In this document: positions 16,995 through 24,871 of the stretch, piece after piece | Position numbering within the stretch: the first letter of the stretch is position 1 | Layout: the number at the start of each line of letters is the position of its first letter | Assembly (NCBI RefSeq): GCF_900106585.1 | Contig: NZ_FNWH01000006.1 | Span: 1,332,502 to 1,396,501 of the forward strand | Direction of reading: 5' to 3' | From: Acidaminococcus timonensis | GTDB lineage: Bacteria > Bacillota > Negativicutes > Acidaminococcales > Acidaminococcaceae | Length of the DNA: 64,000 bases | The notes under the pieces: generated by a model | Database searches by the model: none | What the model saw: the letters and a program-made list of their open reading frames with translations, nothing else | Told to the model about the DNA's origin: nothing | Position numbers and translations under genes: made by a program

Positions 16995-17987
16995 ATGACC
17001 AAAGGCATCAACCAGAAACTGAAAATGCTGTACCTGAAGGACATCTTTGAAAAAGAAACGGACGACAACCACTGCCTGAGCCTTTCGGAAATCATGGAAA
17101 AACTGAAGGCCAGAGGAGTCAATGCCGACCGGAAGACCCTGTATGCCGACTTCCAGGAACTGCGGAACTACGGTCTGGACATCCTGAATTCCAACAGCGG
17201 CCGGGGCTGCGTGTACCATCTGGGCAACCGGAATTTCGAGCTGCCCGAGCTGAAACTGCTGGTGGATTCTGTACAGGCAGCCCGTTTCATTTCGGACACC
17301 AAGTCCCGGGAGCTGATCGAGAAACTGGGGCGGCTGATCAGCCATGACCAGGCAGACAGCCTGAAACGCCAGGTGGTACTGGCCGGACGGGTCAAGACCA
17401 TGAACCGGAGCGTATACCTGACCGTGGATAAGCTGCACCAGGCCATCAACCAGAAAATCCAGGTCCGTTTCCATTATATGAAGTGGGATACCCGGAAGAA
17501 CCTGGTCCCCCGAAACGGAGGCAACTGGTTCCAGGTCAGCCCCTGGCTGATGATCCTGTCCGATGAAAACTACTATCTGGCGGCCTACTACGTGGAGACC
17601 CATGAGATCCGCCATTACCGGGTGGACAAGATCAAGGATCTGCAGCTGCTGCCGGACCAGCCCCAGCAGGGCTACCCCGCCTTCCGGAAACTGGACATCG
17701 CCCGGTACGCCGACACCCATTTCGGGATGTTCAACGGAGAACAGACCCCGGTGGAAATCAGGGTCACCAATGAAAAAGCGGGCATCTTCATCGACCGGTT
17801 CGGCAAGGATATCATGCTGATTCCCCAGGGGCCCCATGCGGTGACCACCACCATCCAGGTGGAAGTCAGCGACCAGTTCCTGGGGTGGATCATGGCCCTG
17901 GGGGAGGGTGTGGAGATCCTGGCGCCCCACTGGGTACGGAAAAGGATGCGGGATGCCGGGCAGCGCCTGATGGAAGTGTACAGGTAG
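16995..17987 (+). CDS. WYL-domain transcriptional regulator
   Basis: The 330-residue protein has an N-terminal winged helix-turn-helix (LSEIMEKLKARGVNADRKTLYADFQELRNYG) and a central WYL domain (QKIQVRFHYMKWD, then FQVSPWLMILSDENYYLAAYY, then IRHYRVDKI). A C-terminal extension domain (VTNEKAGIFIDRFGKDI) follows. WYL proteins usually sense nucleic-acid or nucleotide ligands and control stress, defence or metabolic genes. No target gene is adjacent on the same strand; it is followed by a terminator and the tRNA cluster. Start: AGGAGG 6 bases before ATG 16995. Confidence 0.85.
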   Translation: MTKGINQKLKMLYLKDIFEKETDDNHCLSLSEIMEKLKARGVNADRKTLYADFQELRNYGLDILNSNSGRGCVYHLGNRNFELPELKLLVDSVQAARFISDTKSRELIEKLGRLISHDQADSLKRQVVLAGRVKTMNRSVYLTVDKLHQAINQKIQVRFHYMKWDTRKNLVPRNGGNWFQVSPWLMILSDENYYLAAYYVETHEIRHYRVDKIKDLQLLPDQPQQGYPAFRKLDIARYADTHFGMFNGEQTPVEIRVTNEKAGIFIDRFGKDIMLIPQGPHAVTTTIQVEVSDQFLGWIMALGEGVEILAPHWVRKRMRDAGQRLMEVYR

Positions 17988-18011
17988 TCCGCCATCGATG
18001 GCCTGCCAAAG

Positions 18012-18040
18012 GGGATGTGAAAAATGCTTTTTCACATCCC
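18012..18040. terminator. Hairpin after the WYL regulator gene
   Basis: GGGATGTGAAAAA pairs perfectly with TTTTTCACATCCC (18012-18024 and 18028-18040). It lies soon after the stop codon. The run of T is inside the stem rather than after it, and a second hairpin follows at 18101. Confidence 0.55.
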
Positions 18041-18069
18041 GTCACTAGTCACCAGTCTCTAGTCACTAG

Positions 18070-18094
18070 CCGATGGAAGCCAGCTGACGCTGGC
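18070..18094. repeat. REP-like palindrome, copy 2
   Basis: CCGATGGAAGCCAGCTGACG then CTGGC, identical over 25 bases to the copy at 15311. It is again preceded by a TCACTAG tract and followed by a CTGTG-type terminator hairpin. Confidence 0.85.
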
Positions 18095-18100
18095 AAATTT

Positions 18101-18136
18101 AAGGCGCTGTGGATGAATTTTCACAGCGCCTTTTTG
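18101..18136 (+). terminator. Terminator downstream of the WYL regulator gene
   Basis: AAGGCGCTGTG pairs with CACAGCGCCTT and is followed by a T run on the plus strand. Confidence 0.7.
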
Positions 18137-18148
18137 TGGGCATAACGA

Positions 18149-18180
18149 GAAAAAGCATGTTGCTTTCGCAACATGCTTTT
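18149..18180 (-). terminator. Terminator of the tRNA-Leu cluster
   Basis: A 13-bp perfect stem, AAAAGCATGTTGC with GCAACATGCTTTT (18151-18163 and 18168-18180), loop TTTC, is followed by TTTTTCTC on the minus strand. Confidence 0.85.
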
Positions 18181-18190
18181 GGTGTTTGAA

Positions 18191-18277
18191 TGGTGCGGGC
18201 AAGAGGACTTGAACCTCCACGGGGTTGCCCCCACTAGCTCCTGAAGCTAGCGCGTCTGCCAATTCCGCCATGCCCGC
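18191..18277 (-). tRNA. tRNA-Leu (anticodon CAG), copy 2
   Basis: The minus strand folds as a class II tRNA of 87 bases including an encoded CCA end. Acceptor GCGGGCA pairs with TGCCCGC; the anticodon loop TTCAGGA gives anticodon CAG; there is a long variable arm (TGGGGGCAACCCCGT) and T arm GAGGTTCAAGTCCTC. It is identical to the copy at 18437-18523. Confidence 0.95.
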
Positions 18278-18317
18278 ATATGAAATTTTGTTGTCCGACC
18301 TACGTCCGTAAATGAGT

Positions 18318-18403
18318 TGGTGCGGTTGGCGGGACTTGAACCCGCATGAGGTTTCCCTCACCAGCCCCTCAAGCTGACGCGTCTGCCTTTCCGCCACAAC
18401 CGC
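18318..18403 (-). tRNA. tRNA-Leu (anticodon GAG)
   Basis: A class II tRNA of 86 bases with encoded CCA. Acceptor GCGGTTG pairs with CAACCGC; the anticodon loop TTGAGGG gives anticodon GAG; a long variable arm is present. It lies between two identical tRNA-Leu(CAG) genes. Confidence 0.94.
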
Positions 18404-18436
18404 AAAGTTGTGTGTGACTCCTGAGGTTAGAAAAGT

Positions 18437-18523
18437 TGGTGCGGGCAAGAGGACTTGAACCTCCACGGGGTTGCCCCCACTAGCTCCTGAAGCTAGCGCG
18501 TCTGCCAATTCCGCCATGCCCGC
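18437..18523 (-). tRNA. tRNA-Leu (anticodon CAG), copy 1
   Basis: First gene of the cluster in transcription order; same sequence as 18191-18277 over all 87 bases. Anticodon CAG reads CTG, a frequent Leu codon in the neighbouring genes. Confidence 0.95.
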
Positions 18524-18563
18524 TTTTCAATTTTTCCTTGTTCCCTCTGTCGGCAACAAAGAT

Positions 18564-18592
18564 ATAATATCACTTATTGGAACTTTCGTCAA
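18564..18592 (-). promoter_or_regulatory. Promoter of the tRNA-Leu cluster
   Basis: Near-consensus minus-strand boxes: TTGACG (18587-18592), a 17-base spacer, and TATTAT (18564-18569), about 40 bases before the first tRNA. The -35 box overlaps the stop codon of the lytic transglycosylase gene. Confidence 0.8.
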
Positions 18593-19191
18593 TAGTCTTT
18601 TAACGTTTTTTTATAAAGATTTTGGTAGTTGTTCCGATCGTTCAAAACCTTCTGTACGTAGATCCGGGTATCGCTGAAGGGAATCTGGGAAACATCGCTG
18701 AAATCGTAGCCCCAGCCATAGTCCTTCATCCACTCTTTCACCGTGCCCCGGCCTGCGTTGTAGGCAGCCAGCATCAGCACCTCGTTGTTCTGGAATTCAT
18801 TTTCCAGTTCAGCCAGGTACCAGCAGCCGAATTTGATGTTCAATTCCGGTTTCAGCAGCAGATTGTCCCGGAAGTTGGGAAAATCGGTGCATTTGGCGAT
18901 CCAGGCACCGGTCTCAGGGGTGATCTGCATAAGCCCCAGGGCCCCGGCCTTGGATTTGGCCTCCGGTTTGAAATTGCTTTCATTTTTGATCACAGCTACG
19001 GCCAGGAAGGGATCCACCCGATATTGGGCACTGTACAGATGGATTTCCCGGGCGTAGGGCCAGTTGTACACGAAACGACGCTGGGCCGTATCGGATTTCC
19101 ATCCAAAGTAGCCGGCCACCAGGAGCAGGATGAATACCAGCACCACCGGCAGGCAGCCCGGCCGTTTCGTTTTTCTTTTCTGTTCCAACAC
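18589..19191 (-). CDS. Membrane-anchored lytic transglycosylase (SLT family)
   Basis: It cleaves glycan strands of peptidoglycan in the periplasm. The 200-residue protein has one N-terminal membrane anchor (LPVVLVFILLLVAGYFG) and an SLT domain: VAVIKNESNFKPEAKSKAGA with the catalytic Glu, then GLMQITPETG and AAYNAGRGTVKEW. The start is TTG (19191), with GAGGG 6 bases upstream. It is downstream of coaE by about 100 bases in the same direction. Confidence 0.9.
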   Translation of the reverse strand: MLEQKRKTKRPGCLPVVLVFILLLVAGYFGWKSDTAQRRFVYNWPYAREIHLYSAQYRVDPFLAVAVIKNESNFKPEAKSKAGALGLMQITPETGAWIAKCTDFPNFRDNLLLKPELNIKFGCWYLAELENEFQNNEVLMLAAYNAGRGTVKEWMKDYGWGYDFSDVSQIPFSDTRIYVQKVLNDRNNYQNLYKKTLKDY

Positions 19192-19298
19192 AATCCCTCA
19201 CAATATAGAAGACAAGAGCCGGAAGCGAAGGGCTCCAGGCTGAAGATTTCTTTTTATCTTTATATCATATCAAATCGAGGGTTGGAAGTCCAATGGAG

Positions 19299-19886
19299 TT
19301 ACGCGGACAAGCCCCTCAGTGCCTTCTCCACCTTTTGGTACAGCTCCTCCAGGGTCCCGCTGTTGTCGATGATGGTGTCGGCCTTTTTCCGTTTTTCTTC
19401 CAAAGGCATCTGCCGGTTGATCCGGTCCACCACTTCCTGTCTGGTCATGCCGGAGCGCTTCATGGCCCGCTGGATCTGCTGTTCCGGATCGATGTCCACC
19501 AGCCACACGGTGTCCGCCTTCTTCTCCCAGCCGCACTCCAGCAGCAGCGGGGCATCCAGCACCACCACGGCATCCCCGGCGTGATCCGCCAGGAATCGGT
19601 CCCGCCTGTCCTCCACCGCCCTGTGGACAATGGCATTCAGCTGCTGGAGGGCCCGGGGATCGTGGAAGGCCAGCCGGGCCATGTGGCTCCGGTCCAGCTC
19701 TCCCTCGGGGGTCAGGATCCCTTTTCCGAAGGCTTCCACCAGCTGCTGCAGACAGGGCTGCCCGGCCTTTTCCACTTCCCAGGCCGAAGCATCCGCATCG
19801 AACACAGGGATGCCCTTTTCCTTTAAATAGGCACTGACGGTACTTTTTCCCGAGGCGATACCCCCGGTCAGTCCAATGACAGTCAT
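19299..19886 (-). CDS. coaE: Dephospho-CoA kinase
   Basis: It makes the last step of coenzyme A synthesis. The 195-residue protein has the P-loop GLTGGIASGKST near the start, the FDAD block, and LLLECGWEKKADTVWLVD. The ATG at 19886, with AAGGGA upstream, gives the standard N terminus MTVIGLTGG; the frame is open further upstream but those residues are not family-like. The start lies inside the mutM end: the genes overlap by 16 relative to mutM's stop at 19903, with the coaE ribosome site in mutM. Confidence 0.94.
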   Translation of the reverse strand: MTVIGLTGGIASGKSTVSAYLKEKGIPVFDADASAWEVEKAGQPCLQQLVEAFGKGILTPEGELDRSHMARLAFHDPRALQQLNAIVHRAVEDRRDRFLADHAGDAVVVLDAPLLLECGWEKKADTVWLVDIDPEQQIQRAMKRSGMTRQEVVDRINRQMPLEEKRKKADTIIDNSGTLEELYQKVEKALRGLSA

Positions 19887-19902
19887 CCTGTTCCCTTCTT
19901 TC

Positions 19903-20724
19903 CTATTTCTGGCAGTGGGGGCAGTACACACTGCCCCGGCCGCTGACTTTGATCTGTTTCAGCAGGGTGCCACAGCGCAGGCAGGGCAGCCCCTTCCGGT
20001 GGTACACCTGCAGGTAGCGGCTGTTGTCCCCCATATGCCCGTCTGCGTCCTGGTAGTTGCGGAAGGTGGTCCCATGGTGGGCCAGTCCCTGGGCAATGAC
20101 CCTCTTGATGGCCAGGGTCAGGGCCTCCCACTCCTTCCGGGTAACCCGGTTCACCCGGCGGGTGGGCCGCATCCCGGCGGCGAACAGGGCCTCATCCACA
20201 TAGATGTTCCCCAGCCCGGCGATGACGCTCTGGTCCAGCAGGAAGGCCTTCAGCACCGCAGTTTTGCCCCGGGCTTTTTCTTTCAGGTACTGGGGTGTCA
20301 GCTCCCCGTCCAGAGGCTCCGGCCCCAGGGACGCATACCCTTTGTCCTGGTACCCGTCCCTGCCCATCAGGGCCACCACCCCGAATTTCCGGATATCGGT
20401 GAAGTACAGGTTCTCCGGCCCGTCCAGCTGGAAGACCAGATGGGTGAACCGGGGTTCCGGCAGTTCCTTCTTCACCGCCAGCAGCGCCCCGGTCATCCGC
20501 AGATGGACCAGCAGCCAGCTGCCGTCATCCAGTTCCAGCCGCAGGTATTTGCCCCGCCGCCCCACTCCGGTGATGGTCCGCCCCGCCAGGTTTTTCCGGA
20601 ATTCCTCCACCCCGGGATGGCGTACCATCTTGGCCACATCCACCTGCACAGCGGTGATGGTCCGCCCCACCACATGGGGCACCAGGCTGATCCGCACCTG
20701 TTCCACTTCCGGCAGTTCCGGCAT
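19903..20724 (-). CDS. mutM: Formamidopyrimidine-DNA glycosylase
   Basis: It removes 8-oxoguanine and other oxidised purines from DNA. After Met the protein starts PELPEVEQVR, giving the catalytic N-terminal Pro and Glu. It has the helix-two-turn-helix part (LLDQSVIAGLGNIYVDEALF) and the C-terminal zinc finger CLRCG...CPHC. Its 273 residues match the family length. It lies 12 bases after polA in the same direction, a common pairing in Firmicutes. Confidence 0.96.
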   Translation of the reverse strand: MPELPEVEQVRISLVPHVVGRTITAVQVDVAKMVRHPGVEEFRKNLAGRTITGVGRRGKYLRLELDDGSWLLVHLRMTGALLAVKKELPEPRFTHLVFQLDGPENLYFTDIRKFGVVALMGRDGYQDKGYASLGPEPLDGELTPQYLKEKARGKTAVLKAFLLDQSVIAGLGNIYVDEALFAAGMRPTRRVNRVTRKEWEALTLAIKRVIAQGLAHHGTTFRNYQDADGHMGDNSRYLQVYHRKGLPCLRCGTLLKQIKVSGRGSVYCPHCQK

Positions 20725-20736
20725 ACCAATCCCCTC

Positions 20737-23358
20737 CTATTTGGCCCTGGCCCAGTTCTCACCGGTGGCCACATCGGCCACCAGAGGCACTTCCAGGGGC
20801 ACGGCCTGTTCCATGGTGGTCTTCACGATTTCCGCCACCTGGTCTTTTTCCTCTTTGGGCACTTCCAGCACCAGTTCGTCGTGGACCTGGAGCAGGACCC
20901 GGCTCTTCACGCCGGCTTCCTTCAATTTCTGGGCCACCTTCAGCATGGCGATCTTGATGATGTCCGCGGCAGTGCCCTGGATGGGCGTGTTGATGGCAGT
21001 GCGCTCGGCAAAGCTGCGCCGGTTGAAGTTCCTGGCCTTGATATCCGGCAGGTACCGGCGCCGTCCGAACAGGGTCTCCACGTAGCCAAGATCCCGGGCC
21101 TTCTGCTTTTCCCGTTCCATATAGGCCTTCACTCCGGTATACCGGGCAAAATAACTTTCGATATACTGGGCGGCTTCACTGCGGGATACGCCCAGCTGCC
21201 GGGCCAGACCGAAATCACTGATGCCGTAGATGATGCCGAAGTTTACGGTCTTGGCCTTGCTGCGCATATAGTGGGTCACCTGGTCCAGGGGCACTCCAAA
21301 GATTTCAGAAGCGGTCCGGGCGTGGACATCCTGGCCGTGGCGGAAGGAATCCAGCAGCAGCTCATCGTTGGCGATGCTGGCCATGACCCGCAGTTCCACC
21401 TGGGAATAGTCGCAGCTCATCAGAAGGTCGTAGCCCTCTCCGGGCACGAACATCTCCCGCATGCGCCTGCCCACGTCCGTCCGGGTGGGGATGTTCTGCA
21501 GGTTGGGTTCCGTACTGGACAGCCGGCCGGTGACCGTGGCCATCTGATTGAAATGGGTGTGGATGCGGCCGGTGTTGGGATTGATCAGCGGGTGGAGACC
21601 CAGCAGGTACGTGGACAGCAGCTTGGACAGCTGGCGGTAGGCGATCAGGGTCTCGATGATGGGATGCTCCCCCTGGAGGGCCTCCAGCACGGACACATCG
21701 GTGGAATAGCCGGTCTTGGTCTTTTTGATGATGGGCAGCCCCAGTTTTTCGAACAGCAGCACGCCCAGCTGTTTGGGAGAATTCAGGTTGAACTCCTCCC
21801 CGGCCTGGTCCCAGGCCTGCTGTTCCAGGGCACTGACCTTCTTCTTCATTTCGTCGGTGACTTCGTCCAGCATGGCCTGATCGATGGTAATTCCGTTGAA
21901 TTCCATCTCAGCCAGGTTCTCGGTCAGGGGCAGTTCGATATTCTCATATAAATTGGTAAGTTCCCGGTCCTTCAGCTTTTCCCGAAGGACCGGCACAAGG
22001 GCCGCCGTATCCTGGGCTCCTTCTCCGCTGGCGGCAGGCAGGAATTCCTCGCCCAGGTTCGTCAGGCTGTAACTGGTGGCGCCAGGTTCGTACAGATAGC
22101 CGGCCAGAGCAGGATCGTCAGTGACGCCCCGGAGCATGCTCCCCTGCCCCAGCATATATTTGTACAGTTCCTTGGGATCAGCGATGGCCTTGGAGACGGA
22201 AGCATCGGCCAGCAGCTCCAGCAGCATGGTCTTCCCGGCCAGTTCCGGCTGGAAATGATAGTGTTTGTTTTCAAAGGCCAAGTCCACGGCATCCAGATTC
22301 AATTGGGGCAGCAGGCCACTGGTTTTATAAGCCAGGGCCACCTGGGATTTTTTCTTTCGGATGTCCTCCAGCAGCTTTTCTGCCTGGGCATTGTCCGTGA
22401 TTTCCACCGTTACCCAGGTTTCTGCCGCAGTTGGGGCCCCGAACAGGGCCATGGGATCGTTGGAACCGGGGTCTTCCGTGCCTGCGGCCAGGCCCAGCAC
22501 CGGAACAAAACGATCCCACAGGTTCTTGAACTGGAGTTCCTGCATCATATGGTGGCTATCGGAGGTGAGCCCGGTGAGGGGATAGGCCGACGGGGCTTTG
22601 TCGATGGGTACAGAGAGGCAGATGGTAGCCAGGTCTTTGGACAGCAGGGCCTGTTCCTTATAGGTCTTTAATTTTTCCTGGAGGGATTTGCCCTTCACTT
22701 CGTCCGCATGGTCCAGCACATTTTCCACACTTTGATAGGCTGTGAGCAGCTTCATGGCGGTTTTGGGGCCTACCCCGGGCACCCCGGGAATGTTATCACT
22801 GGTATCCCCCATGAGCCCTTTCAGATCGATGATCTGTTTCGGCACCAGGCCCTGGTACTCTTCCCCGAAGGCTTTTTCATCATAAACAGCAATGTTGGAA
22901 ATCCCTTTTTTGGTGAACAGCACCTCCACATTGCCTTTGATCAGCTGGAATTCGTCCCGGTCGCCGGTGACGATTTTTACTTCCACAGCTTCAGGGGCGG
23001 CTGCGGACAGGGTCCCGATGATATCATCGGCTTCATAGTTATCCAGTTCCAGGGTGGGGATGCCCATGGTCTGGAGCAGTTCGATGGACAGGGGAAACTG
23101 TTCTTTCAGCTCCGGCGGAGTGGCTTTCCGCTGTCCTTTATATTCGGCAAATTTTTCGGTCCGGAAGCTTTTCCGGGATTTGTCGAAGGCCACCAGCATG
23201 TACCTGGGCTGGATCTCCTGGAGCAGCTTCAGCAGCATATTGCACAGGCCATACACGGCGCCGGTATTGACGCCCGCTTTGTTGGTCAGCGGCGGCAGAG
23301 CAAAAAAGGCCCGGTGGAGCAGGCTGCTGCCGTCGATCAGAAGGAATTTCTCGCTCAT
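20737..23358 (-). CDS. polA: DNA polymerase I
   Basis: The 873-residue protein has an N-terminal 5'-3' exonuclease domain (LLIDGSSLLHRAFFALPPL, GDRDEFQLI, GLMGDTSDNIPGVPGVGPKTA). A middle domain of 3'-5' exonuclease type follows, then a C-terminal polymerase domain (motif A SCDYSQVELRVMA, O-helix RSKAKTVNFGIIYG, motif C QVHDELVLEVP). In the middle domain the expected acidic metal-binding pairs are not visible (VALAYKTSG in place of the DxE motif), so proofreading is probably lost, as in many Firmicutes. The start at 23358 has AAGGA upstream; the open frame extends 7 codons further. It heads polA-mutM-coaE. Confidence 0.96.
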   Translation of the reverse strand: MSEKFLLIDGSSLLHRAFFALPPLTNKAGVNTGAVYGLCNMLLKLLQEIQPRYMLVAFDKSRKSFRTEKFAEYKGQRKATPPELKEQFPLSIELLQTMGIPTLELDNYEADDIIGTLSAAAPEAVEVKIVTGDRDEFQLIKGNVEVLFTKKGISNIAVYDEKAFGEEYQGLVPKQIIDLKGLMGDTSDNIPGVPGVGPKTAMKLLTAYQSVENVLDHADEVKGKSLQEKLKTYKEQALLSKDLATICLSVPIDKAPSAYPLTGLTSDSHHMMQELQFKNLWDRFVPVLGLAAGTEDPGSNDPMALFGAPTAAETWVTVEITDNAQAEKLLEDIRKKKSQVALAYKTSGLLPQLNLDAVDLAFENKHYHFQPELAGKTMLLELLADASVSKAIADPKELYKYMLGQGSMLRGVTDDPALAGYLYEPGATSYSLTNLGEEFLPAASGEGAQDTAALVPVLREKLKDRELTNLYENIELPLTENLAEMEFNGITIDQAMLDEVTDEMKKKVSALEQQAWDQAGEEFNLNSPKQLGVLLFEKLGLPIIKKTKTGYSTDVSVLEALQGEHPIIETLIAYRQLSKLLSTYLLGLHPLINPNTGRIHTHFNQMATVTGRLSSTEPNLQNIPTRTDVGRRMREMFVPGEGYDLLMSCDYSQVELRVMASIANDELLLDSFRHGQDVHARTASEIFGVPLDQVTHYMRSKAKTVNFGIIYGISDFGLARQLGVSRSEAAQYIESYFARYTGVKAYMEREKQKARDLGYVETLFGRRRYLPDIKARNFNRRSFAERTAINTPIQGTAADIIKIAMLKVAQKLKEAGVKSRVLLQVHDELVLEVPKEEKDQVAEIVKTTMEQAVPLEVPLVADVATGENWARAK

Positions 23359-23409
23359 GATACACCATCCTTGGTTCAAGCTTGCACTTTACGATTTCAA
23401 ATCCTATCT

Positions 23410-23418
23410 ATTATACCA
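23410..23418 (-). promoter_or_regulatory. Extended -10 promoter of polA
   Basis: On the minus strand TGGTATAAT forms an extended -10 element about 50 bases before the polA start. No good -35 box is evident. Confidence 0.5.
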
Positions 23419-23595
23419 TACTTACAAAAGCTGTGCTTTTTGTATCAAACGAAACACTTAAAAGCATATTGCATTCTGTATACCAGCTCTTCAAATTCTG
23501 AGCTTGACGATTTTCCGTAGCCGGTGATAGCATTAACGGGATGAATTTCGCCCCTGCAGAAAAGGTTTTTACAGGGACAAGAGGAGGTTTTTTTG

Positions 23596-24789
23596 ATGGA
23601 ATATAAATTTGCGGAACGGATGAGCGGCATGCAGGCTTCCGCTGTGCGGGAAATCCTGAAAGTGACCCAGCGTCCGGAAGTGATCTCTTTTGCAGGTGGG
23701 CTGCCGGCACCGGAACTGTTCCCAGTGGAGGAGATCAGCAAGGTGTGCACAGAAGTATGCGCCACTGAAGGCCGGAAGGTACTGCAATATGCCACTACAG
23801 AAGGCCGTCCCACCCTGCGGGCCAAGATTGCTGCCCGGATGAACCGCAACTATAAAACGAGCCTGACGGCGGACAATATCCTGATCACCACTGGCAGCCA
23901 GCAGAACCTGGATATGGCCGGCAAGATCTTTCTGGACAAAGGCGACGTGGTGTTGATGGAAAGCCCCACCTATCTGGCTGCCATCAACGCTTTCAAAGCT
24001 TACCAGCCTGAATTCAAGGAAGTCCCTACGGATGACAAGGGCATGATCCCGGAGGAACTGGACAAAATCCTGGCCGCTACGCCGAACGTCAAACTGATTT
24101 ACGTGATTCCGGATTTCCAGAACCCCACCGGCATCTGCTGGAGTCTGGAACGGCGGAAGGCATTTATGGAAGTAGTCAGCAAATACGAAATCCCGGTACT
24201 GGAAGACAATCCCTACGGGGAACTGCGATATGAAGGGGTAACCCTGCCCAGCCTGCAGAGCCTGGATACCAAAGAACTGGTTATGGACATGGGCACGTTC
24301 TCCAAGACGTTCTGCCCGGGCCTGCGGATTGGCTGGCTGGCCGCTCCGGTGAAGCTCATGAAGGAATTCGTGAAGGTCAAACAGAGTGCTGACCTTCATA
24401 CCTCCGCTTTCGATCAGGCCATCATCGACCGGTATATGGACGAATACAGTCTGGACGAACATGTACGGGAAATCAACAAACTGTACAAGCATCGTCGGGA
24501 CCTGTTGCTGAACACCATGAAGGAAACCTTCACGGACGGCACCACCTGGACCCATCCGGAAGGGGGGCTGTTTCTGTGGCTGACCTTCCCGGAGGGAGTC
24601 AGCGCCCGGAAGGTGTTCGACAAGTGCATCGAAAAGAACGTGGCCGGGGTGCTGGGAGAATTCTTCTACCCCAACGCCAAAAACGACCGTCACATGCGCA
24701 TCAACTACTCCAACATGCCGGATGACCGGATCATAGAAGGGGTCAGACGGATGGCCGAAGCACTGAAAGAGATTAAAGAAGGAAAATGA
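23596..24789 (+). CDS. PLP-dependent aminotransferase (class I, MocR/LysN-like)
   Basis: The 397-residue product is a fold-type I aminotransferase close to the 2-aminoadipate/aromatic group: ISFAGGLPAPELFPVEE, LITTGSQQNLDMAGKIF, YVIPDFQNPTGICW, EDNPYGELRYEG and GTFSKTFCPGLRIGW, whose Lys binds PLP. The substrate cannot be read from sequence; branched-chain, aromatic or 2-aminoadipate are all possible. The ATG at 23596 follows GAGGAGG by 9 bases; a preceding in-frame TTG is unlikely. Monocistronic, with a bidirectional terminator. Confidence 0.88.
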   Translation: MEYKFAERMSGMQASAVREILKVTQRPEVISFAGGLPAPELFPVEEISKVCTEVCATEGRKVLQYATTEGRPTLRAKIAARMNRNYKTSLTADNILITTGSQQNLDMAGKIFLDKGDVVLMESPTYLAAINAFKAYQPEFKEVPTDDKGMIPEELDKILAATPNVKLIYVIPDFQNPTGICWSLERRKAFMEVVSKYEIPVLEDNPYGELRYEGVTLPSLQSLDTKELVMDMGTFSKTFCPGLRIGWLAAPVKLMKEFVKVKQSADLHTSAFDQAIIDRYMDEYSLDEHVREINKLYKHRRDLLLNTMKETFTDGTTWTHPEGGLFLWLTFPEGVSARKVFDKCIEKNVAGVLGEFFYPNAKNDRHMRINYSNMPDDRIIEGVRRMAEALKEIKEGK

Positions 24790-24802
24790 AGGCAGTCACT
24801 AA

Positions 24803-24827
24803 CCGCTGGAAGCCAGCTGACGCTGGC
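24803..24827. repeat. REP-like palindrome, copy 3
   Basis: CCGCTGGAAGCCAGCTGACG then CTGGC, one base different from the copies at 15311 and 18070. Again it lies between a TCACTAA tract and a terminator hairpin. Confidence 0.85.
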
Positions 24828-24831
24828 CATG

Positions 24832-24866
24832 AAAAAGGAGCTGTGCAAAAGCACAACTCCTTTTTT
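24832..24866. terminator. Bidirectional terminator
   Basis: AAAAAGGAGcTGTGC pairs with GCACAaCTCCTTTTTT around loop AAAA. It serves the aminotransferase (plus) and the convergent symporter (minus). Confidence 0.85.
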
Positions 24867-24871
24867 GTATG

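Noticed and set aside
18059-18517. An open frame across the tRNA cluster
   Set aside because: It runs through three tRNA genes, and the repeated peptide in it simply reflects the two identical tRNA copies.
23470-23590. Possible riboswitch before the aminotransferase gene
   Set aside because: The leader has some pairing (CGTAGCCGG, GCCCCTGC), but I could match it to no known riboswitch core and saw no terminator hairpin.
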